A program made the position numbers and the translations under genes. A model generated the notes under the pieces. That model was given only the letters and a program-made list of their open reading frames with translations, was not told where the DNA came from and made no database searches. A stretch of 64,000 nucleotides of DNA. Origin: Sorangiineae bacterium NIC37A_2 (GTDB taxonomy: Bacteria > Myxococcota_A > Polyangia > Polyangiales > Polyangiaceae). Positions 35,313-44,178 of the stretch are shown here, piece by piece. Each line of letters opens with the position of its first letter. Position 1 is the stretch's first letter. The DNA lies in assembly GCA_002085155.1 (NCBI GenBank), contig NASX01000001.1:176487-240486 (forward strand). Direction: 5' to 3'.

Positions 35313-36059
35313 TCAAGGTGACGGTGGAGAGAGTCCCGACTCCCCTGGGACCTCGTCCGCGCCGGGCCTAGAAGCTCCTTCGACCTGCGCGAGCAAACGA
35401 CGCGCCGCCGCGCGAATCGACGAGGTGGCTCCAGTCGCTCTCAAATCTTGCAGTGTTGCCATCTGAGCCGGCGACAGCGTCCGCTTCCCGTCGCGCACCA
35501 CAATGTTCATCTGCACCTCGGCGAGCCGGGCGTTGTCCCGCGTCTCCGCGTCGTCGCTCTGGCGCAATTGGACGATCAGCTCGCGCGCTCGGGATTCATC
35601 ACCGGTGCGCATGGCCTGAGCGACGTCCTCCCAGCGCGGGGCGGCGGACAAGGCGCTCGGTGCAGGCGCCTTCGAAGGCACACTCTTCGGCTTCGTACGC
35701 CGAGGCACTTCCTTCTCTTCCGCGTCCTCGAGCGCAGGCTCACTCACCTCGTCCTGCGGCGCAGGGATTTCGATGACGCTGTCCGCTTTCTGCTCACTCG
35801 CCTTCCGCGCGCTCTGCCACGTTTCACCTGTGACTCGAACGTTAGATCCCGTCGAACCCTGATTCGTCGACCAGAAAAAGAGCGCGCCGAACGCGACTGC
35901 TAGTCCGGCCATACCGAACTGCACCGGGCCAAAGAAACTCCTCGACCTGGCAGGCGCTTCCCTCTTGGCGCGCCGAAACCGGGCCAAGATCTCCGCATCC
36001 GGCGGAGTCGTCGCCTCGAGATCTTGGCGAACGATTTCTTTGACCAACTCCCAGCTCAT
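35313..36059 (-). CDS. Sigma-factor-linked membrane protein, putative anti-sigma
   Basis: 248 residues. The ATG overlaps the sigma factor stop as ATGA, so both are made together. Residues 1-35 are a short charged cytosolic part (PPDAEILARFRRAK), then one TM helix (about 46-65, QFGMAGLAVAFGALFFWS). The periplasmic part is a Pro/Lys linker followed by a helical region (about 140-235) that resembles a TPR-like helical repeat (RWEDVAQAMRTGDESRARELIVQL). The HxxxCxxC zinc anti-sigma motif is absent, so if it inhibits the sigma it does so by another fold. Function is inferred from gene overlap only. Confidence 0.65.
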   Translation of the reverse strand: MSWELVKEIVRQDLEATTPPDAEILARFRRAKREAPARSRSFFGPVQFGMAGLAVAFGALFFWSTNQGSTGSNVRVTGETWQSARKASEQKADSVIEIPAPQDEVSEPALEDAEEKEVPRRTKPKSVPSKAPAPSALSAAPRWEDVAQAMRTGDESRARELIVQLRQSDDAETRDNARLAEVQMNIVVRDGKRTLSPAQMATLQDLRATGATSSIRAAARRLLAQVEGASRPGADEVPGESGLSPPSP

Positions 36060-36661
36060 GATGTTTTCCCTTCTTTGCTCGCGAGCTCGTCCTCTCGCAC
36101 GCGGCCGTAATACACATCCCCCTCCAGCAACTCCTTGAGCCGCTTCCTCCCATCCCGCAGCCTTGTCCTCACTGTCGCCTCACTCGTCCCCACGATCTGC
36201 GCGATGGTCGGAATGTCTTCCCCGCTGATGTCATGGAGAAGAACGACCGCGCGACGCTTCGGCGAGATGCGCTCGATGACGCGATAAAAATGGCGAAGGC
36301 GCTCTTCGGCTTCTACCTCGGAGAGAGGAGTCCGCGTCTCGACCGAATGCCGCGGCTCCTCGTCTGCCTGGAAGGAGAAAACAGAGCGCCAGCGGTAGAG
36401 CGAGCGCAGGTGTTTCATCCAGACCCGAAAGCAGATGGAGTGGGTGAAGGTCGACAGGCGCGAGCGCCCTTCGAACTTGGCCAGCAAAACTTGCTCGAGG
36501 GCGGTCTGAACGAGATCGTCGAGGTCCGGATGCGGCCCGACGAGCGAGCGCATCTGCCGATAGATGAGGAGCAAGAGCTCCGATTCCTTTGCGCGGAGCT
36601 CAGCCCGGGTCTCTTCGGCGGCGACGAATGCCTGCTCGGGAAGTGTGGCCAAGGTGAACAT
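36056..36661 (-). CDS. ECF-type RNA polymerase sigma factor
   Basis: 201 residues from ATG 36661; the open frame continues upstream to 36790 but that part looks non-coding. Region 2 is at about 25-90 (LIYRQMRSLVGPHPDLDDLVQTALEQVLL, with the DLVQ core contact, then SRLSTFTHSICFRVWMKHL). Region 4 is at about 115-180 (ERISPKRRAVVLLHDISGEDIPTIAQIVGTSEATVRTRLRDGRKRLKEL). It directs polymerase to promoters for envelope or stress genes. Its 3' end overlaps the membrane protein gene. A divergent gene for a secreted protein begins about 150 bp upstream and may be a target. Confidence 0.9.
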   Translation of the reverse strand: MFTLATLPEQAFVAAEETRAELRAKESELLLLIYRQMRSLVGPHPDLDDLVQTALEQVLLAKFEGRSRLSTFTHSICFRVWMKHLRSLYRWRSVFSFQADEEPRHSVETRTPLSEVEAEERLRHFYRVIERISPKRRAVVLLHDISGEDIPTIAQIVGTSEATVRTRLRDGRKRLKELLEGDVYYGRVREDELASKEGKTS

Positions 36662-36810
36662 GAGACCGCATCCATTGGGTTCCCGCGAGGGGTCCGTTTG
36701 GGCAGTCGAAGGGGAAAGAGTTTGCGCCCCTGACGGGCAGTGTGCGATGAGCAATCCGGGACCACGCATTTTTGCCGTGGAATCTCCCAACCGGCAACGC
36801 GAGCTACACT

Positions 36811-37839
36811 GTGGGCGGGAAAATTTTGTTGAAGCACAGGGCGTGGGGGTTCCTCCTGGGAATCCTCCCGAGTCCAGTGTGGGCGCAAGGACCCGAAGTA
36901 CTGATCCGTTGTGACGAGATCAGCGCGGAGGAGCGAGCGCGGGTGGAGGTTCGCCTGGTCACCGAACTTCGGACCCTCCCCGGCGCCCCCGGCACCCTCG
37001 AGCTCACCTGCACGAGCACGACGGTCCAAGGAGGCTGGCGAACCGGAGACGGTCTTCACGACACCCGGAACCTATCGGTCGCCCCGGGCGACGATCGCAC
37101 CGAGATGCTGCTTTGGATCGGCTCGCTCCTGCTCGAGACCCAAGGCGACCGCCAGAAGGGGCAACCGGAGGAGATACAGCCGCCTCCAGAGACGCGAACG
37201 CCGATCGAAGAGCCCCCTGAGCCGGAACCTCCAGCTCCTGACACCACGGACGCGCCGGCGCCTTTGCCCCCCGCTCAAGGGGAGTCAGAGAAGTCCGAAG
37301 AGCCGGAGACTCCGGCCGACCCCAGTGAGCCCTCCGCAAACAATGAGCGAGCGCTACTGATCGACGTCGGCGCGCTCTACTCCCACTACGGAACCGAGAT
37401 CGAGGGCGCCCTCGGACCCCATCTCGGAGCGACCGTCGCCCTCCTCGGACCTTGGGGCGTCTCGGCTCACGCTGACCTGCTCTTTGGTACGAGACAACCT
37501 CGCTCGATCGGGACGCTCGAAGGTGTGTTTTTTGTGGGCGGGAGCTTCTCTCCTGTGAGCTGGGCTCAGGTCTCGCTCGGACCGACGCTCTCTTTTGCCG
37601 AGCTGAGCGCAACGAACGTGAGCCGAACTTCGGTCACGGCAGGCTTCGAGGCGAGTGCGCGGGCCGCTTGGGCTCATCCCTTGGGCGTGTTCATACAAGT
37701 CGGACTCCGGATCCTGGCTGACCAGCGGCGCGTCGTCCTTGGTCAAGGTGATGAGCCGGGCGGCTGGGCGGGCACATTCGTCCCCGCCGTGAGCCCTTTT
37801 GCGACCCTGGGCGGAACCTTTGAAAAACGCCCGCTCTGA
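36811..37839 (+). CDS. Exported protein with Pro-rich linker, possibly outer-membrane
   Basis: 342 residues from GTG 36811; TTG 36829 and TTG 36772 are alternatives. A signal peptide ends near PSPVWA. The first domain (about 30-110) has one Cys pair (IRCDEI, LELTCTST). A Pro/Glu linker follows (about 115-175). The last 165 residues alternate hydrophobic and polar residues with aromatic strand ends (LLIDVGALYSHYGTEI, GVSAHADLLFG, GVFFVGGSFSPVSWAQVSLGP), consistent with a small beta-barrel. No family recognised. It is divergent from the ECF sigma gene. Many myxobacterial genomes carry similar 'energy transducer plus barrel' proteins of unknown role, so this is left open. Confidence 0.6.
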   Translation: MGGKILLKHRAWGFLLGILPSPVWAQGPEVLIRCDEISAEERARVEVRLVTELRTLPGAPGTLELTCTSTTVQGGWRTGDGLHDTRNLSVAPGDDRTEMLLWIGSLLLETQGDRQKGQPEEIQPPPETRTPIEEPPEPEPPAPDTTDAPAPLPPAQGESEKSEEPETPADPSEPSANNERALLIDVGALYSHYGTEIEGALGPHLGATVALLGPWGVSAHADLLFGTRQPRSIGTLEGVFFVGGSFSPVSWAQVSLGPTLSFAELSATNVSRTSVTAGFEASARAAWAHPLGVFIQVGLRILADQRRVVLGQGDEPGGWAGTFVPAVSPFATLGGTFEKRPL

Positions 37840-37927
37840 GGTCGCGCGCCCAGGGAACCCACCTTCTCCCTGGCCAGCTGCCCTCGATTTCGGGCGGGGA
37901 GGGACTCGGCTACCCTTCCCGGCGCTC

Positions 37928-38986
37928 ATGACGGTCCGGCCCCTCAGCGTGCTCCTTCCTCTCGCGCTTTCGCTCTTCGCCTCGTCTTGCACGATGACGG
38001 CCCGGACGAGCAAAGACACGGTCGGCATCGTCGGGCGCGGGATCGTCAACAGCCCCACGAACAAGACCCTCCGCTTTGACATCATCCGCTTCGCGCTCAA
38101 GCAGTTCTGTAGCGAGCTCCTTCTCACCGGCGCCCCCATCCGCCTCTCCGACGACCAGCCCGTCATCGGTCGCTACTACGCCGACTCCTGTGAAGCGAAG
38201 AGCCTCGACGAACCTGGTCGCAGCACCGTCATCGCCCAGTTTTCCGGACAGGGCTTTGCCTACAATGCGGCCACCGGTCGCCTCGGCTTCCGCGCTAGCG
38301 GTTTGATCGAAGTCGCGCCCGACTTTCGCATTCACGAGTCGGCTCTCTACGTCTATTTCCGCCCGGTTCAGGTCGACACCAGCGGCTTCTCCCTGCTGAT
38401 GACCGAAAAGACCTTGGCGCGAGCGGCGCTGGAAGCCGCTGGCATCAACGAGGCGGACGTCGGCAAACAGATCATCAACGCCCAGCTCGGGCGCGGCTTC
38501 ACGGTGGTTCGTTATGACGCCGACGGTCATACAGATTTTGCGCTCGGCCTGATCGCCCCTGGCGAAAGGCCCTTCCGCCCCTTCTCGGTGGAGGCTTCAC
38601 CGCGGCTGACAGTGGCCAACGGGCGCACGGAGCTCTTCCCCGACCAGCAAGACTTCATCGGCAAGATTCGCCTCGAGCGAGGAGAGAAGCTGACCATGAC
38701 ATTGCGCCTGGAAGGGGCACCGGGGGTCGATGTCGCGCTGCTCGACGCAAAAACTGGGGCCGAGGTCATCAGCGCTTACGTGAGCCAAAAAGGTCCACAG
38801 AAGCTGCGGGGCGCGAGCTTTCAGGCGATTTTGGGCGACGGGGCGAAGATGCGCGCGACGGCGGATCCCGGACCTGGGGAATATTTCTTGGCCCTCGACC
38901 ATTCGGAGTTGGTCGGCGCGGCGCAGACGAGTAAAAACGCGCTCCCCGCGAGGGTGGACTATCTCCTGCAAGTTGGCGATGAGTAA
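37928..38986 (+). CDS. Lipoprotein of unknown function
   Basis: 352 residues from ATG 37928. The leader ends in LFASSC, a lipobox. The mature chain has no family I recognise. Visible features: RFDIIRFALKQFCSELLLTGAPIRLSDDQPVIGRYYADSC with two Cys, then FSGQGFAYNAATGRLGFRASGLIEVAPDF, which looks like the core of a strand-rich domain. The C-terminal third resembles a PPC-like beta-sandwich (KIRLERGEKLTMTLRLEGAPGVDVALLDAKTG, PGEYFLALDHSE), found in secreted bacterial proteins. The signal peptidase gene follows 48 bp downstream on the same strand. Confidence 0.65.
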   Translation: MTVRPLSVLLPLALSLFASSCTMTARTSKDTVGIVGRGIVNSPTNKTLRFDIIRFALKQFCSELLLTGAPIRLSDDQPVIGRYYADSCEAKSLDEPGRSTVIAQFSGQGFAYNAATGRLGFRASGLIEVAPDFRIHESALYVYFRPVQVDTSGFSLLMTEKTLARAALEAAGINEADVGKQIINAQLGRGFTVVRYDADGHTDFALGLIAPGERPFRPFSVEASPRLTVANGRTELFPDQQDFIGKIRLERGEKLTMTLRLEGAPGVDVALLDAKTGAEVISAYVSQKGPQKLRGASFQAILGDGAKMRATADPGPGEYFLALDHSELVGAAQTSKNALPARVDYLLQVGDE

Positions 38987-39034
38987 CGATCTCGAGAGAA
39001 AGATGGGCAAGACGGGCCCGCGGGCGAGGACCGC

Positions 39035-40402
39035 GTGAAGAATCAACTGCATCGCTGGGTCTACTGGCCTATTTGGTTCGTCGTCGTCCCTCTCGCTCTC
39101 GCGGCGCTCACGGTCTGGCTTCTGGGCTCGGGCGAAGGTGGATTCCCGGAGGGTTTCTTCGGGCGCGTCCGCTACTTCGTACAGGACCAGAAGGTCCCCG
39201 CGATCATCATCTTTTTTGTGCTCTTTGAGATGGGCATCTACCAGCTCCGGCACTCGCTCCCCTTCGCCTCCGCGCTCGGGTTGAGCGGACGCCCAGGGCT
39301 TCCCCGCGAGCGCTCCCGGGAGTTCGAGAGCGCCGCTCAGCTCGTTGAAGCGACCGAACGACTGATCCGCACCAAGAAGCGCGAGATCTCTGGGGAGCTC
39401 GGGCCGGAGGTCTTCGGTGAAGTCGAAGCGGCCCTTGTCGCGCTGAATCAAGCTATGCACCGCGAGCGGTTCTCGATCGAAGAGTTCGATCGGACCTACG
39501 AATCGGTGCTCACGCTCACCAGCAAGCACCTTGCCCGCTGGAAGAGCAGCGAAGCCAAGGAGTACTTCGAGTCGATCTTCGTCGCCGTCGCCGTCGCGCT
39601 CCTGCTCCGCGCTTTCCTGGTCGAAGCCTTCAAGATCCCGAGCGGCTCGATGCTCCCGACGCTCCAGATCAACGATCACATCTTCGTGAATAAGCTCGCC
39701 TACGGGCCCATCGTGCCCTTCACGAAGTCCCGCGTCTTCGCTGATCTTCCGCCGAAACACGGCGACATCGTAGTCTTCGAGTTCCCCGATTCTGATCCGG
39801 GCGCTCCGCGTCAGGACTACATCAAACGTGTCATGGCGGGGCCGGGCGACGTGCTCGAGGTCCGCGACGGTCACCCCACCATCAACGGCTGGACCGTGCC
39901 CTTCTGTCGCGTGGGAACTTACTCCTTCGGGAGTGACGCTCGGTACCTCGAGACCGGCGAGCTGTTCGTCGAGTACTTACACGACGTCGCCTACCTGACT
40001 TTCTATGAGAAAGACGGCCCCCGGGGCCGACAAGGACCCTACAGGGTCAAAGAGGGGGAGTTTTGGGTCATGGGCGACAACCGCCACAACTCGAGCGACT
40101 CTCGAGCCTGGAGGCATGGACGTGGCGCCGGAGTGCCTTTCGAGAACGTGAAGGGCCGGGCCATGTTTGTCTGGCTGAGCTTCGACGACCAGGGAGGCCA
40201 GCCCCTCGGCGTGACTTGGGACCGTCTGTTCACGAACGTGATGGGAAAGCCTCGGCTCCCGAAAGAGGCCCCTGAAGATCTCAAGCGCGGTATCGAGCGA
40301 TGTCTCGCCTCCCGCCCCAAGGACACGGTTCCCCCGCCGCCTCAGGTCGACGCAGCCTCCGTCCATCGTATCACGAGCGGCGCTCCCTCAGGCGCGCCGT
40401 AA
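39035..40402 (+). CDS. lepB: Signal peptidase I with a long N-terminal extension
   Basis: 455 residues from GTG 39035 with GAGGA five bases upstream. The catalytic region is intact: Ser in KIPSGSMLPTLQINDHIFVNK (about residue 204), Lys in DYIKRVMAGPGD (about 263), and the box E motif GDNRHNSSDSR. It cleaves signal peptides at the outer face of the inner membrane. Typical enzymes are 250-330 residues. Here about 170 residues precede the usual anchor helix: TM segments at about 5-28 and 55-72, then a cytosolic helical stretch. This may be a fused regulatory domain. The window contains many exported proteins that it would process. Confidence 0.93.
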   Translation: MKNQLHRWVYWPIWFVVVPLALAALTVWLLGSGEGGFPEGFFGRVRYFVQDQKVPAIIIFFVLFEMGIYQLRHSLPFASALGLSGRPGLPRERSREFESAAQLVEATERLIRTKKREISGELGPEVFGEVEAALVALNQAMHRERFSIEEFDRTYESVLTLTSKHLARWKSSEAKEYFESIFVAVAVALLLRAFLVEAFKIPSGSMLPTLQINDHIFVNKLAYGPIVPFTKSRVFADLPPKHGDIVVFEFPDSDPGAPRQDYIKRVMAGPGDVLEVRDGHPTINGWTVPFCRVGTYSFGSDARYLETGELFVEYLHDVAYLTFYEKDGPRGRQGPYRVKEGEFWVMGDNRHNSSDSRAWRHGRGAGVPFENVKGRAMFVWLSFDDQGGQPLGVTWDRLFTNVMGKPRLPKEAPEDLKRGIERCLASRPKDTVPPPPQVDAASVHRITSGAPSGAP

Positions 40403-40469
40403 GCGCGCTCCTGAGGAGCTCCTCGAAAAAAGCTGTGAGTCAAACGCGAAGGACCTCTCCCCGCGCCGA

Positions 40470-40862
40470 CTACTTCTCTTCCTCGTCGGACGCCTCCGGG
40501 ATCTCCTGGTGGGGCGTGCCGAGCACAATGCCAAGGCGGCGGCGCTCTTTGGACAGGCTCCTGCCGAGCAGGGCTGTCCACACCACAACGACAAACCAAG
40601 TCAAATCCACCGCAGCCCCGAAGTACCGCGTCTCCTGTCGCGGATAGTGAGGCAAGAGCCAGTATTCGGCCCAGATCCCGATCACGAGCTTCAGCACACA
40701 AGCCAAAGCTGCGCGTCCGTACACGCGCACTTCTCGCTCCTGCCACGCGCTGAACTCAGCCGGAGGCACCCAAGGAAAGTCAGCCTGTGTGCGGCTCCGG
40801 GCGTCGAGCTTTCGAATCGTGTAGAAGATGCCCAGGATGACCGCGATGAGCGACAGCGCCAT
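40470..40862 (-). CDS. Small membrane protein of unknown function
   Basis: 130 residues from ATG 40862. Three hydrophobic segments are visible: SLIAVILGIFYTI at the N-terminus, AALACVLKLVIGIWAEYWLLP in the middle, and AAVDLTWFVVVVWTALLG near the C-terminus. The tail is acidic (EASDEEEK). No family recognised. The start codon shares the palindrome CATG with an in-frame ATG of the divergent kinase gene, so the 5' ends of the two genes overlap or touch. Confidence 0.65.
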   Translation of the reverse strand: MALSLIAVILGIFYTIRKLDARSRTQADFPWVPPAEFSAWQEREVRVYGRAALACVLKLVIGIWAEYWLLPHYPRQETRYFGAAVDLTWFVVVVWTALLGRSLSKERRRLGIVLGTPHQEIPEASDEEEK

Positions 40863-41730
40863 GATTCCGGGGGAGAGGTATCGCGAGCGGCCGCGAGTGG
40901 CCAGCTTCGGCGAGCTGTTGTGGGACTTATTTCCCGAGGGCCCCAAGCTCGGCGGCGCTCCAGCGAACCTCGCGTTCCATGCACAAAAGCTCGGCGCAGA
41001 GGCGCTCCTGATCACAGAGGTGGGGCGCGATGAGCTCGGTGAACGAGCTCTTTTTCGCCTCGAGGAGGCGGGCGTAAAGGTCCTCTGCGCGAAAAAGAGC
41101 CAAGCCCCCACAGGACGGGTGCTCGTTTCGATGAGAAATGGAGAGCCGAGCTACGAGATCGCCTCCCCTGCCGCTTGGGACGAGATCCAGGTGAGCGAGG
41201 AGGACAAGGCCGCGGTCCTCCGCGCGGACGTGCTGTGCTTTGGTACCCTCGCCGCGCGCGCGCCCACCTCGCGCGCGACGCTCGATGCCCTCCTCTCGCT
41301 CGCGGGCTCGCGGACAGCCCCTTGGTCGTTTCTCGATCTGAACCTTCGCGCGCCTTACGACGACCGCACGACTATTGAGTTCTGTCTCGCTCGAGCGCGA
41401 GCGCTCAAGATGAACGAAGCAGAGCTCGAGCAGCTCGGGAGAGTCTTCGAGACCTCCACGCCCCTCGACTTCCTGCAGAGCCGGTTCACCCCGGCCTTCA
41501 TTTGTGTCACTCGCGGCCCGCGCGGCGCGACCCTCTATGACTCGGAAGGTGCGCTCGAAGTGGACGCGTTCCCCTCGCGCGGAAATCACCCGGTCGGCGC
41601 CGGAGACGCTTTCTCCGCGGGGCTCGTGGTCGCCCTCGCCCGCGGACAAGACCGAAAGACAGCTCTGTCCATCGCAGCTGAGCGGGCAGCGCGCGTCGCG
41701 GAGCTACCGGGCGCCATGCCGCACTTCTGA
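40846..41730 (+). CDS. PfkB-family carbohydrate kinase (fructokinase-like)
   Basis: 294 residues from ATG 40846, with AGGA eight bases upstream; ATG 40861 and GTG 40897 are later options. The N-terminal FGELLWDLFPEGPKLGGAPANLAFHAQKLGA is the sugar-binding PfkB start. The C-terminal signature VGAGDAFSAGLV holds the catalytic Asp and anion hole. The protein is close in length to fructokinases. It phosphorylates a sugar, probably fructose or a related hexose, with ATP. The preferred start overlaps the divergent small membrane gene by 17 bases, unusual for head-to-head genes. Confidence 0.9.
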   Translation: MSDSAMIPGERYRERPRVASFGELLWDLFPEGPKLGGAPANLAFHAQKLGAEALLITEVGRDELGERALFRLEEAGVKVLCAKKSQAPTGRVLVSMRNGEPSYEIASPAAWDEIQVSEEDKAAVLRADVLCFGTLAARAPTSRATLDALLSLAGSRTAPWSFLDLNLRAPYDDRTTIEFCLARARALKMNEAELEQLGRVFETSTPLDFLQSRFTPAFICVTRGPRGATLYDSEGALEVDAFPSRGNHPVGAGDAFSAGLVVALARGQDRKTALSIAAERAARVAELPGAMPHF

Positions 41731-41743
41731 TCCAATCGCCTGT

Positions 41744-43159
41744 TCACTCCGCGTTCGGCCGAAGCTCTTCAGCGAGCTCGGCGTAGAGCCAAACGTTCGT
41801 CAAGATCGCCCGCTTGAAGAGGCCGAGGTGGAGCGACTCGTTCGGTCCGTGAGCGCCGGTGAGCGGATCCATCACTCCGTTCAAGATCAGCGGCAGGTGC
41901 GCGTAACGTCGACCGAATAGGGCCACGAATGGAATCGATCCACCGATCCCGATCTCGGTGAGCGGCTTGCCCCAAACGCGCTCATAGGCGCGACGAGCCG
42001 CGGCAAATGCCGGTCCTTTCGGCTCATAAAGCCAAGACGCAGCGCCTCCGGGGCGCTCGGAGAGCTCGATCAGGACCCCGGAGCTCGGCAGCTCCGCGAG
42101 CAGCTCTTCGATCTCACGACGAAGCTCGCTCTTGTCGCGCCCGGGAGGAACGCGGATCGAAAGGCTCGCGCGGGCCGAGGCGCGCAGCGCGTTCTTATGG
42201 GCGTCGGGGCGCGGCAGGGTCGTCGAAAGCACCGTGAGCGCCGGCTGTCTCCAGAGCCACTCAGCAGCAAAGCGCCCCTCGAGCGGGAGCGGCTCGACGC
42301 CTGCGGCAAGATGAGCCCCTTGTCGGATCACGTCGCTCCCGAGCGGGATTCGCTCGGCGCTCTCACGAAATGCCTCGCTCGGCTCGGTGCGTCCGAACTT
42401 CGGTCGCCCAAATCCGTCGACCAAATGCGCGACGGCGCGGAAGAGAGCTGTCGAGACGTCGGGCGCCATATTGCCCCAGAGGCCTGAGTGCACGTCGCTC
42501 GTGAGCGCTCGACACTCGATATCGATCTCATACAAACCGCGAAGAGATGTCGTTAAACCCGGCAGATCGAGCCCGGGATTCTCACAATCCGTCAGGACCA
42601 TCACATCCGCGTCAAAGTCCTCCGGGAACGCGTCCATATAACGCTCGAGGTTCGGCGAGCCGATTTCTTCCTCGCCCTCCAGTACGAGCTTCACGTTGAG
42701 CGGGACGGTCCGCTCGGTCTCGAGCCACGCTCGAAGCGCCGCCAGGTGCGACATCCAGCCGCCCATGTCGTCCGCTGCTCCGCGTGCGTAGAGCCGCTCT
42801 CCGTCGGGAGCTTCCCGACGAACCGCTTGGTGCGGCGGAGTCTCCCAAGCTTCCCCGGCGACCGGCTGCAGATCGATGTGTCCGTAGATGAGCAAAGTGG
42901 GAGCGGACGGGTCCTCGGCGCTGATGCGCGCAGCGACCAGGGGCAGAGCGTCCGGCAGCTCTCGCACCGTCGCCTCAAACCCGAGCGCCCTGAGATCCGA
43001 AGAGACCTGCAGGGCGAGTCGACGCACGTCGTCGTGGTGCGCAGGATCGGAGCTGACCGCAGGAAACTCGAGATATTGGCAGAGGTCCCGGATCGTTCGC
43101 TCAAATGTGCGTTCCGCTTCCGCGAGGACTCGAGGCGCCGAAAGAAGTGTGTCGCTCAC
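41744..43159 (-). CDS. M20-family metallopeptidase (dipeptidase/CNDP type)
   Basis: 471 residues. Metal ligands are in LLIYGHIDLQPV (His-Asp), ARGAADDMGGW (bridging Asp), LEGEEEIGSPNLE (Glu-Glu pair), VLTDCENPG (Asp) and the late His in TGAHGPNESLHLGLF. An insertion at about 200-380 is the dimerisation or lid domain of the CNDP/ArgE-type M20 dipeptidases (EIDIECRALTSDVHSG is typical). It hydrolyses dipeptides or N-acyl amino acids in the cytosol; no signal peptide is seen. The ATG overlaps the stop of the heme A synthase gene as ATGA, so both are co-translated. Confidence 0.9.
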   Translation of the reverse strand: MSDTLLSAPRVLAEAERTFERTIRDLCQYLEFPAVSSDPAHHDDVRRLALQVSSDLRALGFEATVRELPDALPLVAARISAEDPSAPTLLIYGHIDLQPVAGEAWETPPHQAVRREAPDGERLYARGAADDMGGWMSHLAALRAWLETERTVPLNVKLVLEGEEEIGSPNLERYMDAFPEDFDADVMVLTDCENPGLDLPGLTTSLRGLYEIDIECRALTSDVHSGLWGNMAPDVSTALFRAVAHLVDGFGRPKFGRTEPSEAFRESAERIPLGSDVIRQGAHLAAGVEPLPLEGRFAAEWLWRQPALTVLSTTLPRPDAHKNALRASARASLSIRVPPGRDKSELRREIEELLAELPSSGVLIELSERPGGAASWLYEPKGPAFAAARRAYERVWGKPLTEIGIGGSIPFVALFGRRYAHLPLILNGVMDPLTGAHGPNESLHLGLFKRAILTNVWLYAELAEELRPNAE

Positions 43160-44163
43160 AAGAGCGTAGCCTTGCCCTGCCCGGGTTTCGAATCAAGAGC
43201 AGCGGAAAGCTCGACGTAGCCGAACCAACACCAGGCGATCCAAAGAAAGGTCGCGGCGGCAAGGTGCACAACCTGCATGAAGGCGGGCGCCCGCAGATAG
43301 ATGTTCAGGACCCCGAGGGCCATTTGGAGCGTAAGCCAAAAGAGGACGTGTTTGCGCGGTCGATCCCGACCTTCACGGGCGCCCAGCGTCCAAAACAGGA
43401 AGAGGGCCGAGGCGAGAGCTGTGAGCGGATGAACTCCTCGTAGCCGATCCAGGAAGTGATCCCCGGGATTGAACGCAGAGGACACCACAGTCGCGGAGCC
43501 CTGGCCCTCCTGCACGGGGTACAAGGTATCGCCGAGCGCCGTGACAGCACCGAAAGCCGAGACCACGAGCAAGAGAGTGCCCCCGACCACGATGAACAGG
43601 TTCTCCCGGCGCAGGGAGGCCCGGACCAGGGCCGAAAGCGCCCGAGGCTCTCCGTCGAGGATCGTGGCGCGGGCGTACACGATCGCCGCCGTCAGAAGCG
43701 ACGTGTTGAGCAGGTGAAAAGCCATCACGACCGCTCGGGACGCGGAGCTATTGTCCCCTACCAGAGCCAAAAGAACCAGGGCCGCTCCGACGAGCGACTC
43801 GCTCAGAAGAAACGCTAGCGAGAGCCAGGCGCCGAGGCGCGCAGGGTGACCCGGCCCGAAAGCGCGTCGGACCAGGACCAAGAAGGCGATGCTGAAGAGC
43901 AGACTCAAGCCCGACGTCACGCGATGGGTGAGCTCAATGGCTGTCTCGACCGATTGGGGGATGTGAGCGATGTCGCCGTGGCAGGTCGGCCAATTCTGGC
44001 CACAGCCCGCGCCTGAGCCTGTGATGCGTACCACGGCCCCAAACAGGATCACGAAGACCACGTAGGCCAGGAATGCTGTCGCCAGGGCCCCGAGGCGTTC
44101 GCGCCCGCCCGAAAAAGCGAGAGGAGCGGCCGGGGGCGCGAGATCGCGTGCGGTGCCGAACAT
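43156..44163 (-). CDS. ctaA: Heme A synthase (CtaA/Cox15 family)
   Basis: 335 residues with about eight TM helices. The heme-binding histidines lie in IELTHRVTSG, VVMAFHLLNTSLL, LRGVHPLTALA and MQVVHLAAA. The first half also has GSGAGCGQNWPTCHGD, the extracytoplasmic Cys pair seen in CtaA proteins. It oxidises heme O to heme A for cytochrome aa3 oxidase. No cox or ctaB genes lie beside it in the window, which is unusual because ctaA often neighbours them. The M20 peptidase gene overlaps its end. Confidence 0.93.
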   Translation of the reverse strand: MFGTARDLAPPAAPLAFSGGRERLGALATAFLAYVVFVILFGAVVRITGSGAGCGQNWPTCHGDIAHIPQSVETAIELTHRVTSGLSLLFSIAFLVLVRRAFGPGHPARLGAWLSLAFLLSESLVGAALVLLALVGDNSSASRAVVMAFHLLNTSLLTAAIVYARATILDGEPRALSALVRASLRRENLFIVVGGTLLLVVSAFGAVTALGDTLYPVQEGQGSATVVSSAFNPGDHFLDRLRGVHPLTALASALFLFWTLGAREGRDRPRKHVLFWLTLQMALGVLNIYLRAPAFMQVVHLAAATFLWIAWCWFGYVELSAALDSKPGQGKATLL

Positions 44164-44178
44164 TCTGGACCGAGCTTG

